This document shows, in pieces, positions 1 through 10,864 of a stretch of 64,000 nucleotides of DNA. The position numbers were made by a program, and so were the translations under genes. Each line of letters begins with the position of its first letter. Position 1 is the first letter of the stretch. The notes below the pieces were generated by a model, which saw only the letters and a list, made by a program, of their open reading frames with translations, was not told where the DNA came from and did not search any database. This DNA is from Cylindrotheca closterium (taxonomy: Eukaryota > Bacillariophyta > Bacillariophyceae > Bacillariales > Bacillariaceae). The stretch lies in the NCBI GenBank assembly GCA_933822405.4, contig CAKOGP040001870.1:124001-188000 (forward strand), read 5' to 3'.

Positions 1-222
1 AATTGGAAGACATCAGCAAACAAGCCCGTCTAGATGACTGCGGCCCGACGCTCTCACGATTGACCGACTTGCAGAAGCAATCAAGAAGAACAGCCATCAA
101 CGATCTTGCCGAAGGCGGCGTGTCAAAAAGTGGCCATGAAGCAGCTAAAAAGGACCAATGACAAGCTGAAGAAGAACATGGACAAAAGATTTCCAATCGA
201 GCCAAAAAGACGAAAATTCTAA
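1..222 (+). other. Possible 3' end fragment of an unrecognised gene
   Basis: Two short open stretches overlap here. One is open from the window edge to a TGA at 159-161. The other, in a different frame, is lysine-rich and ends at a TAA at 220-222 (last residues PKRRKF). Switching frames near 125-130 would give one longer basic tail, so this could be the last exon of a gene cut by the window edge, or a decayed copy. No domain is recognisable. Nothing upstream is available to choose between these readings. Confidence 0.2.
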
Positions 223-976
223 TCTGGGGCAAAACGATGCAAATTCAGAAGAACGGGAAAGTTTCAAATCCAGTGCCTTTCATGCTGAATAAGCTCTCCT
301 AGCTACAAAGCACAGATCATGCACTCATTCGACCTCATTCAAGTCTTTTGTACAACATTTTACCCGTTCGTCTAAAACTTGCGACATTCGACTATATAGC
401 ATTTAGAGCCATATACTGTATGAATCAACTATTAGAAGTGTACTGCAAGTATATCTATCCATCACTGCACCTATAGCGAAAATCTAGTCGTAATGTTCTA
501 CTAATAGCTATTTCTATTTGTTTTCTTTGATTTCTCCAAGAGTGAATCTAGCTACTACATTGCCTCGTCTCGCCTTGCCTTCCCAACAAAGACGGCACCA
601 ACTTTCTTCGTTACCGGTACCGGAAAATACCTTCCCCTCATAAACAATACCGTATGGCTCCTCCTCGGAATAAAAAAAATCAACCGCCTTTCCAGCTCCA
701 GCTTGGCGACCTGTAAGCAACGAGTCCAATGGACCATAGTCGTGCTGATTGGAATAATTCCCCAATCCCTATCCAAGGTCAATTCCCGATGAACCATCAA
801 TTGCTTCCAAGTCAACTTCCTGTGGTCCGAAACTTGAACTTAGACTTGTGGCTGTTGAAAGCACGAATGACGAATCAATCAAATCCAATGGAAAATTGTA
901 TTTTCAGTCTAGTCATCTATGGTTATAAAGCTACAATTATGCATAACATTGCCATTGGCACAATAAGGCACAAAGC
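223..976. other. Intergenic, with one doubtful small ORF
   Basis: No convincing gene. An 83-codon stretch on the minus strand (514-765) contains a CRLCWEGKAR segment but has no ATG start, and it spans a TACCGGTA palindrome (612-619) of the kind found elsewhere only between genes. I treat it as non-coding or a relic. Confidence 0.4.
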
Positions 977-3900
977 CTAAACGATCCACAAGGCAGCTAG
1001 GGCGAAAGATACGCCCAAACCTACCGAAAACGGAGCACACCGAGACGAAGAAGAAGGTTGAGCTTCCCCTTGCCGTGTAAAAGTGAACGCCTTTCGTGTA
1101 GTGCCGCTAAAAGCGTCTTGAAATAAAAGCTTATCGTCCTCGATTGGCCCATCAAATAACTCGATTGGACCTCCATTGCCTTGCTTGCAGCAAACTGAAG
1201 CGAAAAAAGATGCTGACGTGAGTTCAAAGATCAATGCTGTTTGGGAAAAGATCTCAAGCTTCTTCACTTACGGCCGTCTCCACCAGAGTCAGAAAGCAGC
1301 AAAGTAAAGGTTTTCTCGCCAGCATACGATGGTAGTGGCAATATTTCAATGTGTTCTTGTCCAGCCAAACTTGATACCAAAGTTTCATTTTGTGGCCCAA
1401 AGGCATAGACACGATTTCTCCTCATCTTTCGACCACTCACTGCTCGAGAAGTTGCTGTGTCTTCGCCGTTGCCAGTCTCTTCAAACAAGACATATTCCAA
1501 ATCCAAAGGATCGTTGTCGTAGACGATGCGGAGCATCAGACTTGGTCCGTCAGTCGAGACAGAAGGAAGAGAACCAGCTAAGAACTTGATGTATTGCTCC
1601 TCGCTGGGCCTCAATCCCGGAAAGGTAATAGGATAAGATTTATCTCCAATCTTCAACATCACTTGACTGTTCACAAGAGCCGACTCTGTCACACCTTGAA
1701 GTGCCACACGGTACAGTCCGCCCTTGGAAATTGATAACGATTGCATGTAGTACCTGTTTGGCTCCAGCGAAAACTTGGATACTTGCGCAAGGAACGCATC
1801 ATCTTCCTCAACATCCAATCGCTTGATATAATGGTTGAATGAAGAAGGATCCGAATTCGTCGTGAATTCCAGAGACATTTCCATCGTTTCCACTTGGGCC
1901 TCCTCTCCCCACACAACAAAGGTGTCGATTCCTGGTTTGGTACCTTGAAGTAGTGGCGGTCGATTATCACCGGCCCCTTGCAATCTAACCGCATACTCCA
2001 TTTCCGATGACACGCTACCAACTTTCCCACAGTCATTGGAAATTGCAAAGGTGTAGACTCCACTGGGAATAGAATATGTTCGTGTGGTACCAATGTTGGG
2101 GCTGCAAGGATAATTCACCACACGATTCCCAGTGGTAGAATCTTCAATGTAAAAGCTAGACGACCCACCTCGTTCGCTAAAGGCTAGCGAAATTTCCAGA
2201 TTGACAGCTGACGTTTCGACAGAATCTTGTGTGGGGGCGTTGGTACTAGCAGGTTGTTTGCGTTCACTGGGAAGGTCAAAGTACTTGATCTCGCGGCTGG
2301 TATCTTTCATTTTGCTGGATAGAATCAAATTCTGCGCGGATGCGTCTCCTTCGTAAATGGAGTAGCCTGGCTCGACCAATTCATTACCCCAATCGCAACA
2401 CATTCCATCCCCATGATCGTCCGTAATGATGAAAATAAAGTCTCGCTCGCCGTTCAGAGGAAGCTGTGGAATGGCCACTTGATCGAATACTGTCTCTCGT
2501 GCTCGATCTGAATAGTATCCAATAGGTCGAAAGGCAACGATTTCACCATCCTCTTCTTCGCTCCTCGAAAAGTCAATCAAGGAACGATCCCGAACCCGCA
2601 ATTGCCAACCAATTTCCTGAGGATACAAATCAAATCCCAAGGCAATTGTCAAAAAGGATTCTCCGCTCCCAACGGCTGGTGCCTCGGTAGCTTGGTTTGA
2701 ATTCTCCCAACTCGTAAAGGTGACTTCGAAAGACTCTTTCATATCCCCTCCCCGACGTTCCAAAATAGCCTTGTCGCGTTCGTTGACATCCATTGTCCCC
2801 AGCAATACTTGGACTGAAGTGATCAAGAAAAGGAGTAACACGAGCGAAGAAGCAATGTCAGATTCAGCAGTTCCCATTCATATCAATCGTACCCCAGAAG
2901 AAACAATAAATACTCACTTGTTCCTCCCGGCATTCCATCTCGCTGAAAGTCGGTGATGCGAAATCGGTAAATTTGATTGTCTTGCAGCATGACAGTTTGA
3001 ATGGCACGGCCATTAGGCATTCGGTAGGTTCCCGGTGGAAAATTGTACACAGTTGTCGCACCAATGCCGATGCGATCCACCTGCCATCCCACTTCTTCCG
3101 GAAAGTCATCAAATAGCAGAGACACCGTCAATGGAATTGTCCCATCCCCGATAATAGGATCCATGTCACCGGTATCGGCATCAGATGGGATATTGAAACC
3201 ATATGATGCTTCCGGACCATAATTGCCACCCCCACTGGCAAAGACTTGGGACGGATCATTGTAGAGGTACAATTGAAAGCTGCCAGGCGAATCGCAACAC
3301 AATCCATCTCCAAATTTATCTTTCATTTGGAAGGTGCAGCTTGAACCAGAAGGAACAAAGACCTTCTCTTCCAATTCTTCTCCAGGTCGATTCCCATATT
3401 TGCCCTCAGCCGCTTGTCCATAAACTACATTGTTGCAAGAGATTTGCCAAGAAGTTTCGGAAGGATAGTTGTCCAGGGTTAGTTTCACAACGACGGGGAC
3501 ATTACCATCTTTAGCAAAAGTAGGACAGTTGTAGTATTCATTGGGTGGATCGTCTGATATTTGACAAATGGTTTCCTTCAGCCATCCAATTTGATTGCTA
3601 ATACGGGCGTAGACACCTATACAAATGGAAACAGCAGCAGCAGGATTAGCTGACAAAATAATCACACAACACGTATGACACGACAAGACGTACCTGGAAA
3701 GTTAGTATCCGCACACCCAAATCCCCAACTGGTCAATCCCACCAAAACATCCGTGGTTCGAGACGGATCATTGTCTACTGGCTCCGAGTCCAAATTCCTA
3801 GCCACTAATGGACCACCAGAGTCTCCAAAACAGGCGTCCTTGCCCTCATCGGCCGCACACATCATGGCTTCCGAGAGGAGTCCTTCATAGGAATCCAGGC

Positions 3901-4642
3901 CATCACTCGACAAGGAGCATTCTTCGTTTGGAATGTACTTCAATTCGACCTGTTGCAATATCGTAGCTTCGCTCGATCCATCGTCTGGTAGGGTCTGTCC
4001 AAATCCCACGGCGGTTACAGCTTGATTGGTATTGGGCACAAAAAACTGTTCATTGAGGCGAATGGGTTGCAATGCAGAGAAACCATCCAACTTGAGCAGG
4101 TTGAAATCATAATTCAAATTTTCCGAATCCGTCTCGCCTTCAAACAAGGGATGCAGATACTCCTTGCGAATGGCAATGTCATCAAATTGATCTCCCAGAA
4201 ATTGAAACCTACGATTCCATCTTCCCACGTGAACTCGCGCCAAATTTCCGCTGCAAGAAACAAATAGACACACACACACGCACAAGTTAGTTTGTGAATC
4301 CAATGCAATGTAAAACATAACAAACAAGAATCGAAATACCCAAACTTACGAACAATGTGCGGAAGTCAATACCACATCCTTGGCAACCAGGACGCCTCCA
4401 CAATCATGAGCACCACTATTTGCAACAACGCTGACCATGTAGGGATATTGGCCTTGTTCGGCGTCTGTGCCTCCAATAATTCTGGGCTGCAATATTCTCT
4501 TAGAGGATGGAAAATGATTGGAACCATCAGTCTGCGAAGTCTTCTGTGGTTTAGCTTGCGCCAATTGTGGAAGCAAAAGAAGGAGAAAGCAGCATGGCAA
4601 AAGCATGTTGTACGGCTTTGACTGTAAACTTTGTTCGCCCAT
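977..4642 (-). CDS. Secreted trypsin-like serine protease with four GDG-CC modules
   Basis: Five exons, read 4642-4350, 4250-3694, 3616-2918, 2813-1272 and 1194-977, give 1102 aa; all introns are GT-AG and phases match. The start has a hydrophobic leader (residues 13-30). Cleavage before IIGG (R54/I55) would activate an S1 protease. The triad is His96 (TSAHC), Asp146 (NYDFNLL) and Ser242 (GDSGGP). Asp236, six residues before Ser242, sits at the S1 pocket position that gives Arg/Lys specificity in trypsin. After the protease domain come four related modules of about 100-200 residues with a YPxExxW core and a GDGLCC-like end; the second copy has lost the CC pair. The C-terminus is a short hydrophobic tail ([15 protein letters not shown]) after a Ser-rich stretch, resembling a GPI-anchor signal. 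Protease assignment is firm; the role of the modules is unknown. They may be surface or carbohydrate-binding units (inference). Confidence 0.88.
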
Positions 4643-5532
4643 GGTAAAGATGTGTGTGTGTGGTCGTGTGTAGTCGTGTGTGTTTGTATTTGTATTCCTA
4701 TCGTGTAAAATGTATCTGAGGATTTTCTGAATTCTCAAGGACAATCTTGAAGCGCAGTTCAAACGAACAATAAGGTAAGAAGAAGAGAAGAAGTATTGTG
4801 GCGTGGAAGTCTGTAGTCTACACTTTCTTTGTATTGTGTAATCCTTCTTCAGAACGACAGAGACTGCAAGTTTGAAATAACCAACTTGATTTGCCAATGC
4901 AATCTTGTCTGCTTGTTTTGGAAGGAGACCAAACACGTGCCGAACAGTCCGGCAGTCTTATATATGCAGAAGTATGGGAGCCAGCATTCATGTGTTTATT
5001 TGAAGGGGGCATGAAGAAGTCTCAAATGTTTGCCATCCTAGGTACCGTTCGTATCAGTACTACAACCGATCCATTCCATCTTTCTCATCACTACTAACAG
5101 AACCGAAGCGATTATCAGGTGAAGCTGCTTGAAGAATGCTGCAAAGTGAATGGTACTGATAGTATCATAGGATACATCTGATTTGGATCACATACGGTAG
5201 GTAATACACGCGTGTGCCGCCGCGCGCCGTTACGAACATTCCATCTGTGATCTGTGACCAAGCCGACTAAAGAGATTGTTTAGCGCTTTAAAGTATCGTT
5301 TGTGGTCATAGTAGTCAATCAAAACCCAAACTTTCCATCGAAACTCATTGGACACTATACCTGGAACCGGCACCCCAAGTCATAAAACATCAACGAAGAG
5401 TCGGTCCTGAAACCTGGACCTTTCTGCGTTTGACGTTGCTTCATAAGCAAAAACAGTTTCAATTCAGCGCAAGCAAGTTACAGAGGAAGTCAATCAAGCA
5501 ATCAAGTAGCCACAAACCATAAGAAGGTGCCA
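4643..5532. other. Divergent intergenic region between protease and selenoprotein
   Basis: Non-coding as far as I can tell. It should hold promoters for both flanking genes, which are transcribed away from each other. A TG/GT-rich stretch lies just upstream of the protease start (about 4650-4690). No clear TATA box or known operator was recognised. Confidence 0.5.
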
Positions 5533-6631
5533 ATGATGTCACTACACTTCGGACAGTCATCTAGACGTCTTCACCTCTTTCTCTGGTTGGCTGGTGCCCT
5601 TATTTGCCAAATAAAGGCAGCCAATCCGTTTTCATCCAATGTAGTGGCCTTGACACCACAGAATTGGCGAGAGGAGGTCTTGGATTCTCCCCATGGTGTT
5701 TTCATCAATATCTGTCGTGTTGGGTGAGGATACTGCCAACTTCTCACACCTGGTGAGTCGAATTTGATTTGATCCGATTTCATTGAGAGTATGATATTGA
5801 AGTATTTCTGTTGAACGAACGAATGGGGGAATGACGGGCATGATTGCTGATGGTTTCAGATTGCGACCGTTCTCACAATACTGTTTCCCTGTTCTGTTCG
5901 CTGCACTGCATCAACGCTGCTCCTCCCTTATCTTATATTTTACTTCGCAAATCAACGATACCGACAATTCAGAGTGGGAGAAGTTGGCAGGGGCCGTCAA
6001 GGGCCAAGCGAAGATTGCCTATTGGGATACCGAACAGCGAGGTCGCCCACCGGCACTTCTTGGTGAAATTAAGGGAACTCCAACCATTCGCTTCTTCAAA
6101 CCTAAGAAACAGCAAAAGACCAAGGGTAGTAATGCCCAAAAGACAGTCATGGACTACAATCAAGAACGCAAGGCCAAAGATATGAAGACTTTTTTGGAAT
6201 ATTCCATGCCCAATTATGTGGAACGTGTCTCCTTTCCAGAAGACTTGGCCAAGGCAGTGGCCAAGGCAGACAAGTTTGGTCTACCAAAAGCCATTTTGTT
6301 TCCATCAAAACCAAAAACTTCTTCTGTCATCAAGTACTTGAGTACGGAGTTCAGAAGACGCTTGCTATTGGTGGAAGTGGTTCCAACCAAGAAGAATGAG
6401 AGCATCATGAAGGAATATGGTATCAATGCAGACCAGCTTCCTGCCTTGGTAATTGTCAAGGAAGGAACCGAAGAACAAGTAGTCTACGAAGGGAAGGACT
6501 TTACTCGTCGAAAGTTGGAACGCTTCTTGGCGGAACATGCCAAAAGCGAACCAGTCTACAAGCCAGTTGATGGTTCTGGGGAAGCTTCAGAAGAGAAGAA
6601 GAAAGACAAGCCAGTGCACACTGAATTTTAG
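5533..6631 (+). CDS. Thioredoxin-fold selenoprotein with UGYC redox motif (TGA at 5725-5727 read as Sec)
   Basis: Exons 5533-5752 and 5973-6631 (donor GTGAGT, acceptor TTCAG) give 292 aa if the in-frame TGA at codon 65 is read through. The frame on both sides is coherent: NICRVG, TGA, GYCQLLTP, then across the intron EWEKLAG. This is the thioredoxin/PDI active-site layout in which CGYC would be expected, so TGA stands in place of the first active-site Cys, giving U65-G-Y-C68. A signal peptide (about residues 12-31) implies entry into the secretory pathway. A second thioredoxin-like domain without a CxxC follows at about 165-270, and the tail is acidic/basic ending HTEF, a possible weak ER-retrieval signal (inference). 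The strict alternative, termination at the TGA, would leave a 64-residue peptide and an orphan downstream domain. A SECIS-like hairpin lies about 115 nt after the stop. The first ATG of an ATG-ATG pair was taken as the start. Confidence 0.8.
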
Positions 6632-7578
6632 ATTGTGTGGATTGTACGATGACGTTGAAGTCAATCAAAATGGGAAGCTACTGGGTCACTATTGAGACTA
6701 GGACAAGGCGGTGGTTGGAATGTTTTGCGAATTCAATGGCAGGATGACGGTCTCACTTCGCGCTCAGATTTCGCTTGGATATGTTTTGCTTCAAGGAACT
6801 ATGTAGCGAAGGAGACCTGACGAGTACAACCATTTGCTGAAAAAGTTGGGCCAATTGGATTTACGACTTCCACTGCTGCTTGTCATGATAGCATCTACAA
6901 TATTGACCTTGATAGTATCTTCTTTGGTAGACTACTACCAACTAATAATCGATCGTATTCGTTTGTATGTATGATTATGAATGGAAGCAAGAGGACCCAC
7001 ATGATATCATTTGCATCGTGGACTCGTTCCAGCCAGTGATGCAGCAAGTCGACGAAGATATGCATAGAATACTACTACCTGCAATAGTTGTACCGGAATA
7101 TGACGAGAAGATTATAATTTAAAATGTAAACTTTGCTTTGATACAATTCGGTGGGTGAAACGTCATCTTTCGTCTTGAGTATGGAAGTTTCTTACGTCAT
7201 CATTCGTCTTGAGGCTGGAAGTTTCTCATTGTTTGTTTATGTGTCAAAGAGTACTTGTTTTACTGTATTGATTTGTCGTGTGCGATCTCGAATGGGCGCG
7301 CAAGTCACGCCAAGGTTCTCCATCAACCAAAATTGTCTGCCAATAACGCGAGTAAGCAATGGCAAACTTGGCTGCTAATACCACGTAAAAATCAACGAAC
7401 AAACAAAAAGATTCGTCGCGCCCCTTTCTGGTTGGTCCGAATGGCCAAGGGAAGAAAAATTAGCTCCTAATCGCTCGCCACATTTATCATTTTTACATGA
7501 TTCACCAAATCGCAAAATTCACAAAAACGCAGACACAAAATTCCAATTCAGGTACAATCACAACACAAAATCTATACG
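6632..7578. other. Intergenic: 3' UTR of selenoprotein and promoter of next gene
   Basis: Contains the SECIS-like hairpin described separately. The rest shows no coding signal. Short open frames at 7151-7470 have no domain or good start. Confidence 0.5.
6744..6820 (+). promoter_or_regulatory. Candidate SECIS element in the 3' UTR
   Basis: A 12-bp helix (GGTCTC and CTTCGC at 6749-6761, with one bulged A, pairing with GCGAAG and GAGACC at 6806-6817) is bounded by ATGAC on the 5' side and TGAC on the 3' side. That is the arrangement of the SECIS quartet of G-A pairs at the base of helix II. A lower stem AATGG/CCATT (about 6735-6739 with 6831-6835) could form helix I. Weak points: the apical region is long (44 nt) and I do not see the usual AA or CC at the expected place. 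Confidence 0.45.
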
Positions 7579-8217
7579 ATGATCAATAACGCCGCATTCC
7601 TACTCTTTCTTGCCACAGTCTTTTCTTCGGAAACTCTTGTCCATGGAAAACGCCAAGTCCGAAGCAAGGCCACATACGCTAAGGAACAAAACGACTTGAT
7701 TGATTTGTCTAGAGAATTCAACGACTATGAAATGAGACTTCTTCAATTGAGTACTAGTTTGGACAGTGGTAACGGCAGTACCGATGCACCAGGTGGCGGT
7801 GATGGTGTCATTACTGATCCTCCAGCAGATGGAGGTACAGAAGCGCCAGTAGATGGACGCACAGATGCGCCTGGAGACGGAGGCGGCGATGCTGGCGGAG
7901 GCGGCGAAACTGATGCTCCCGCCGAGGATACCACGGCCCCAGTCACAGGTCGAGTGGAAACTCCAGCACCGACTATTGCACCAACTGCTCTCAGTCCACC
8001 AACAGCCTTACCGACAATTGCCCCTACCAAGAACACCGACTCCCGAGGAACTGGCGAAGACAGTGGTGGTGATGGGGGAGGAAGTGCAGGAGGAGATGGA
8101 GACAATGGTGATGGGTCTCCCAGCGATTCTCCTGACATACAAGCATCATCGGCTTTCATTTCTAGCGTCACAACGTGTGCGACGTTGATGGCCGTAATAT
8201 GTGTTTCCCTTTTGTAA
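7579..8217 (+). CDS. Secreted mucin-like, probably GPI-anchored low-complexity protein
   Basis: Single exon, 212 aa. The N-terminus is a signal peptide (MINNAAFLLFLATVFSS). Residues about 60-185 are a Gly/Asp/Ala/Thr/Pro-rich region with repeated TDAP, GDGG and PTIAPT motifs, suited to O-glycosylation. The last 20 residues are hydrophobic (ATLMAVICVSLL) after small residues, resembling a GPI-attachment signal. No enzyme domain is present. It is probably a cell-wall or frustule-associated surface protein (inference from composition only). Confidence 0.7.
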   Translation: MINNAAFLLFLATVFSSETLVHGKRQVRSKATYAKEQNDLIDLSREFNDYEMRLLQLSTSLDSGNGSTDAPGGGDGVITDPPADGGTEAPVDGRTDAPGDGGGDAGGGGETDAPAEDTTAPVTGRVETPAPTIAPTALSPPTALPTIAPTKNTDSRGTGEDSGGDGGGSAGGDGDNGDGSPSDSPDIQASSAFISSVTTCATLMAVICVSLL

Positions 8218-8418
8218 CTGAACGACAGTGCTGTTCGTTGGATTCTAAAAATTGTTTATAAGGTTTGCATTTGAATACATACAAAGAAAAATTGAACCAA
8301 ACTCCTAGTTTCATTTTAATAGTTTCGTATTATAGACTCCACAGTGACGAGTACAAATCGGTTGCTCAAAACGACTGTATCTTCAGTTTTAAGAAAAAAG
8401 CAAATACTGGCATTTTGC

Positions 8419-10215
8419 TCAAGAAGCCTGTTGCTGAAGGCCCAAAAACGGTAGAATGTTGGCAACTGCAATTTCGTCGCCAGATTGAATGAAGCAGTGA
8501 GCTCGTTGCTCCTCAAAAATTCTGTCATGCTGTTCACGAAGCTTCAGCAAAGTCGCCTTCCATACCGCCGATCGCAGTAGCGCTACCGTTTCTTGTTTCT
8601 CGTACTTCTCCAACGTGCGTTCAATCGAAGAAATAGAGCGTCGACTAGCCATCACAATCTCAGTCTCAATGTTTTCAATTTGATGATCGATATCTTGCTT
8701 CCACTTTATCAATCCCAAGGAACCAATTCGTCTTGCAAGGTGAGCCCTCTTCAAAAGAGGAAGTAGTTCTCTGCGATGGTACGTGGCCGCATCGATACAA
8801 GACTTCCAGTGTGCTGGCTCCAGTTCCCAAACATCGATAGAAGTGTGGACTTGTAGCAATACCTCGACCATGGTGATAGGTGAGTCACTCAAGCAAGCCA
8901 AGTGTATTGGAAGTCTCCCCCAAAGGTCTTCTGTCATCATCAGAGGTCCAACTTGCGACATTTTTCTGTCACAATGGTCCAATATTGCCTTTAAGAGCTC
9001 TGGGTTTCCTTCTGATGACGCCACAAGAATATGAATTGGCGTCATTTGGAAGATATCTATCCATCTCGTCTTGAGCGACGACTTGAACTTGAGCGGTTCT
9101 GCATCCTCAGCAAGTATTTTTTCGAATTGGGACATGGCGTCTTCGACTGTATAATGTGCTTGATCGTAGCATAGCTGATGTAGTGGCGATATACCATACC
9201 GAATGCTGAGGGCCTCCTTCAGAAAGATCTCGTTCGCTTGGCCTTCGATAGGCGCAAATCGCTCTTTCAAATCCGTGCATCCGTCAAACGTGCCGTGCTT
9301 CAACATTATAGAATGGGCAATTGGTTCGGGCAGTTCAATGTTAACTAGCCTCTTGCATTCCAAAAAGATCTGATCTCCAACCTCCCGCAATTGAATGTCT
9401 GGAGCAAAGTCGACTGTGATTAAATCGAAACAATTGGCAAAGGCAAGTTTGCCAATCTTTTGAAGCGACCTTGGAAGAGCAATTGACTTAAACGATCGAC
9501 ACGAAGCAAAGGCTTCATCTCCAATAGTCAAAAGTTGAGATGACGAGCCACCTTGTCGCAAACTACCAAGATGAAGATGCCGCAACTCGTAACACTGGCC
9601 AAAGGCACTGGTGTCAATCACCGTCACTTCGGCTGGTAAAAAGCAAGTTTTCAACCCCGAACAGAAACCAAATGAGTGGCTTCCGATCCGCGTTAGGCCA
9701 TGGCATGCCGACAAGTCCATAGTTGAAAGCTTGGTACAGTTATAAAAGATTCTCTTTCCGAGGCTTGTAATGGAGGGCGGAAGTTGAATGTGTTCCAAGG
9801 ATCGACACCCTGAAAAGCATCCATCCTCCATGGATTTCAGCTGAGAATCTGGTGCAAAGTCAATATGTGTCAGCGAAGTACATTCTGCAAAGGCCAAGCG
9901 ACCAATCGATTCCAAATGCAGTGAGAGGGTCATTGCAAGGAGGGAATGACACTGCGAAAACGCTTGATCCCCAATTTGGTGCAAATCTCTTGGAAGGGCA
10001 ACCGACATTAATGAATCTTGTTGAAAAAAGGCATTGTTGGGTATATGATTGACGGAAATGTCGACCATAACATGAGTAGGCCCTGGTATTGTTGCTAATG
10101 TGTGGGCTCCTCGATAGATGTAGAAGTTGGTATTCCATGTCTCTTCCCCAGCTGTCTTCGTGAGACCCAAATCTGCTTGCTGTCCGTCGTCTTCTTCTTG
10201 ATCGCCATCATACAT
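8419..10215 (-). CDS. BspA-type leucine-rich repeat protein
   Basis: Single exon. From the first ATG (10215) it is 598 aa; the frame is open upstream to about 10325 but has no other ATG, so an upstream exon is possible. Residues about 30-290 carry repeats of the BspA/LRR_5 kind, with the pattern F..C..L..I.LP..L..IG..AF (for example IALPRSLQKIGKLAFANC). The C-terminal half has ankyrin-like helices (MTPIHILVASSEGNPELLKAIL and LPIHLACLSDSP). No signal peptide or membrane segment is seen, so it is likely intracellular. Such proteins are common and highly expanded in diatoms; no specific function can be given. The opposite-strand neighbour is an ankyrin-repeat gene. Confidence 0.82.
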   Translation of the reverse strand: MYDGDQEEDDGQQADLGLTKTAGEETWNTNFYIYRGAHTLATIPGPTHVMVDISVNHIPNNAFFQQDSLMSVALPRDLHQIGDQAFSQCHSLLAMTLSLHLESIGRLAFAECTSLTHIDFAPDSQLKSMEDGCFSGCRSLEHIQLPPSITSLGKRIFYNCTKLSTMDLSACHGLTRIGSHSFGFCSGLKTCFLPAEVTVIDTSAFGQCYELRHLHLGSLRQGGSSSQLLTIGDEAFASCRSFKSIALPRSLQKIGKLAFANCFDLITVDFAPDIQLREVGDQIFLECKRLVNIELPEPIAHSIMLKHGTFDGCTDLKERFAPIEGQANEIFLKEALSIRYGISPLHQLCYDQAHYTVEDAMSQFEKILAEDAEPLKFKSSLKTRWIDIFQMTPIHILVASSEGNPELLKAILDHCDRKMSQVGPLMMTEDLWGRLPIHLACLSDSPITMVEVLLQVHTSIDVWELEPAHWKSCIDAATYHRRELLPLLKRAHLARRIGSLGLIKWKQDIDHQIENIETEIVMASRRSISSIERTLEKYEKQETVALLRSAVWKATLLKLREQHDRIFEEQRAHCFIQSGDEIAVANILPFLGLQQQAS

Positions 10216-10864
10216 TGAAGCTGCCGTTTTGCCACAGAGCAATTCTAGAATAGCCTGGTGATTGCTGCTGCTCTTGGTCAAGAAGTAGAATTGATTCGAA
10301 AGAGAATTTGCTTGTTTGTACTCTGTTCATTATTTATTGTGGATGCTCATCGTCGGTTGCATGGCACAAACGTTGAGAATCAACTCGTGACAGCGACAGA
10401 CGTCAGTCCCGAACATGCTGTCATGACAGCCACGATTCCAGGTTGTTGCAATGATACTACTGTAGGGATAGAAGAAGCCAATGGAATGCATGCTGCTTCA
10501 TGGAACAGTAGACACTAATATTTCACACCTTTCACCCCACAACCTTCCATTCCATGTACAGTACCTCCTGGTATGGTACTGTGCCAAGCATATTGTCCTG
10601 ACGACTACTGTATCGTACAGTACCGTATGTCTCGCACACTCGGTCGGACAGTTCGATTCCTCGGACATGACCTGTCCGTCATGTCACTACGTACACTGTA
10701 CAGTAGACGTCTACGTCACACGGACACAATGCACTCTCAGATGCGTGACTGATTGATTGATTGATTCATTCATTCTTCAAAATTCAAACGAGAAAAATTT
10801 GACGATAGTACAAAACCGTTTTTTGCAGTCCATCGTCAGAAGAAGACGGAACACGGAATTGAGA
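10216..10864. other. Divergent intergenic region rich in GTAC palindromes
   Basis: Lies between the BspA gene (-) and the ankyrin gene (+). Positions 10556-10705 are dense in GTAC, GTACAG and CTGTAC words in both orientations. A short GATT tandem repeat ends the region (about 10749-10764). No convincing gene. Confidence 0.5.

Noticed and set aside
514..765. Minus-strand ORF of 83 codons with a CRLCWEGK segment
   Set aside because: No ATG start, a stop just upstream, no domain, and it spans a TACCGGTA palindrome found elsewhere only between genes.
5724..5727. GTGAGG at 5724 as the intron donor that would end exon 1 before the TGA
   Set aside because: Splicing there loses GYCQLLTP and no acceptor restores the EWEKLAG frame in phase, whereas the GTGAGT at 5753 does so perfectly.
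6649..6700. First ATGA after the selenoprotein stop as the SECIS core
   Set aside because: It has AA at the right distance but no complementary strand to form helix II; the 6744-6820 hairpin is much stronger.
7743..8171. Minus-strand Pro/Ser-rich frame opposite the mucin-like gene
   Set aside because: It is the complement of Gly/Asp-rich repeats; the plus frame has a signal peptide and anchor-like tail.
10640..10680. GTTCGATTCC resembling a tRNA B box
   Set aside because: Flanking bases do not form a T stem, and no A box or acceptor stem is present.
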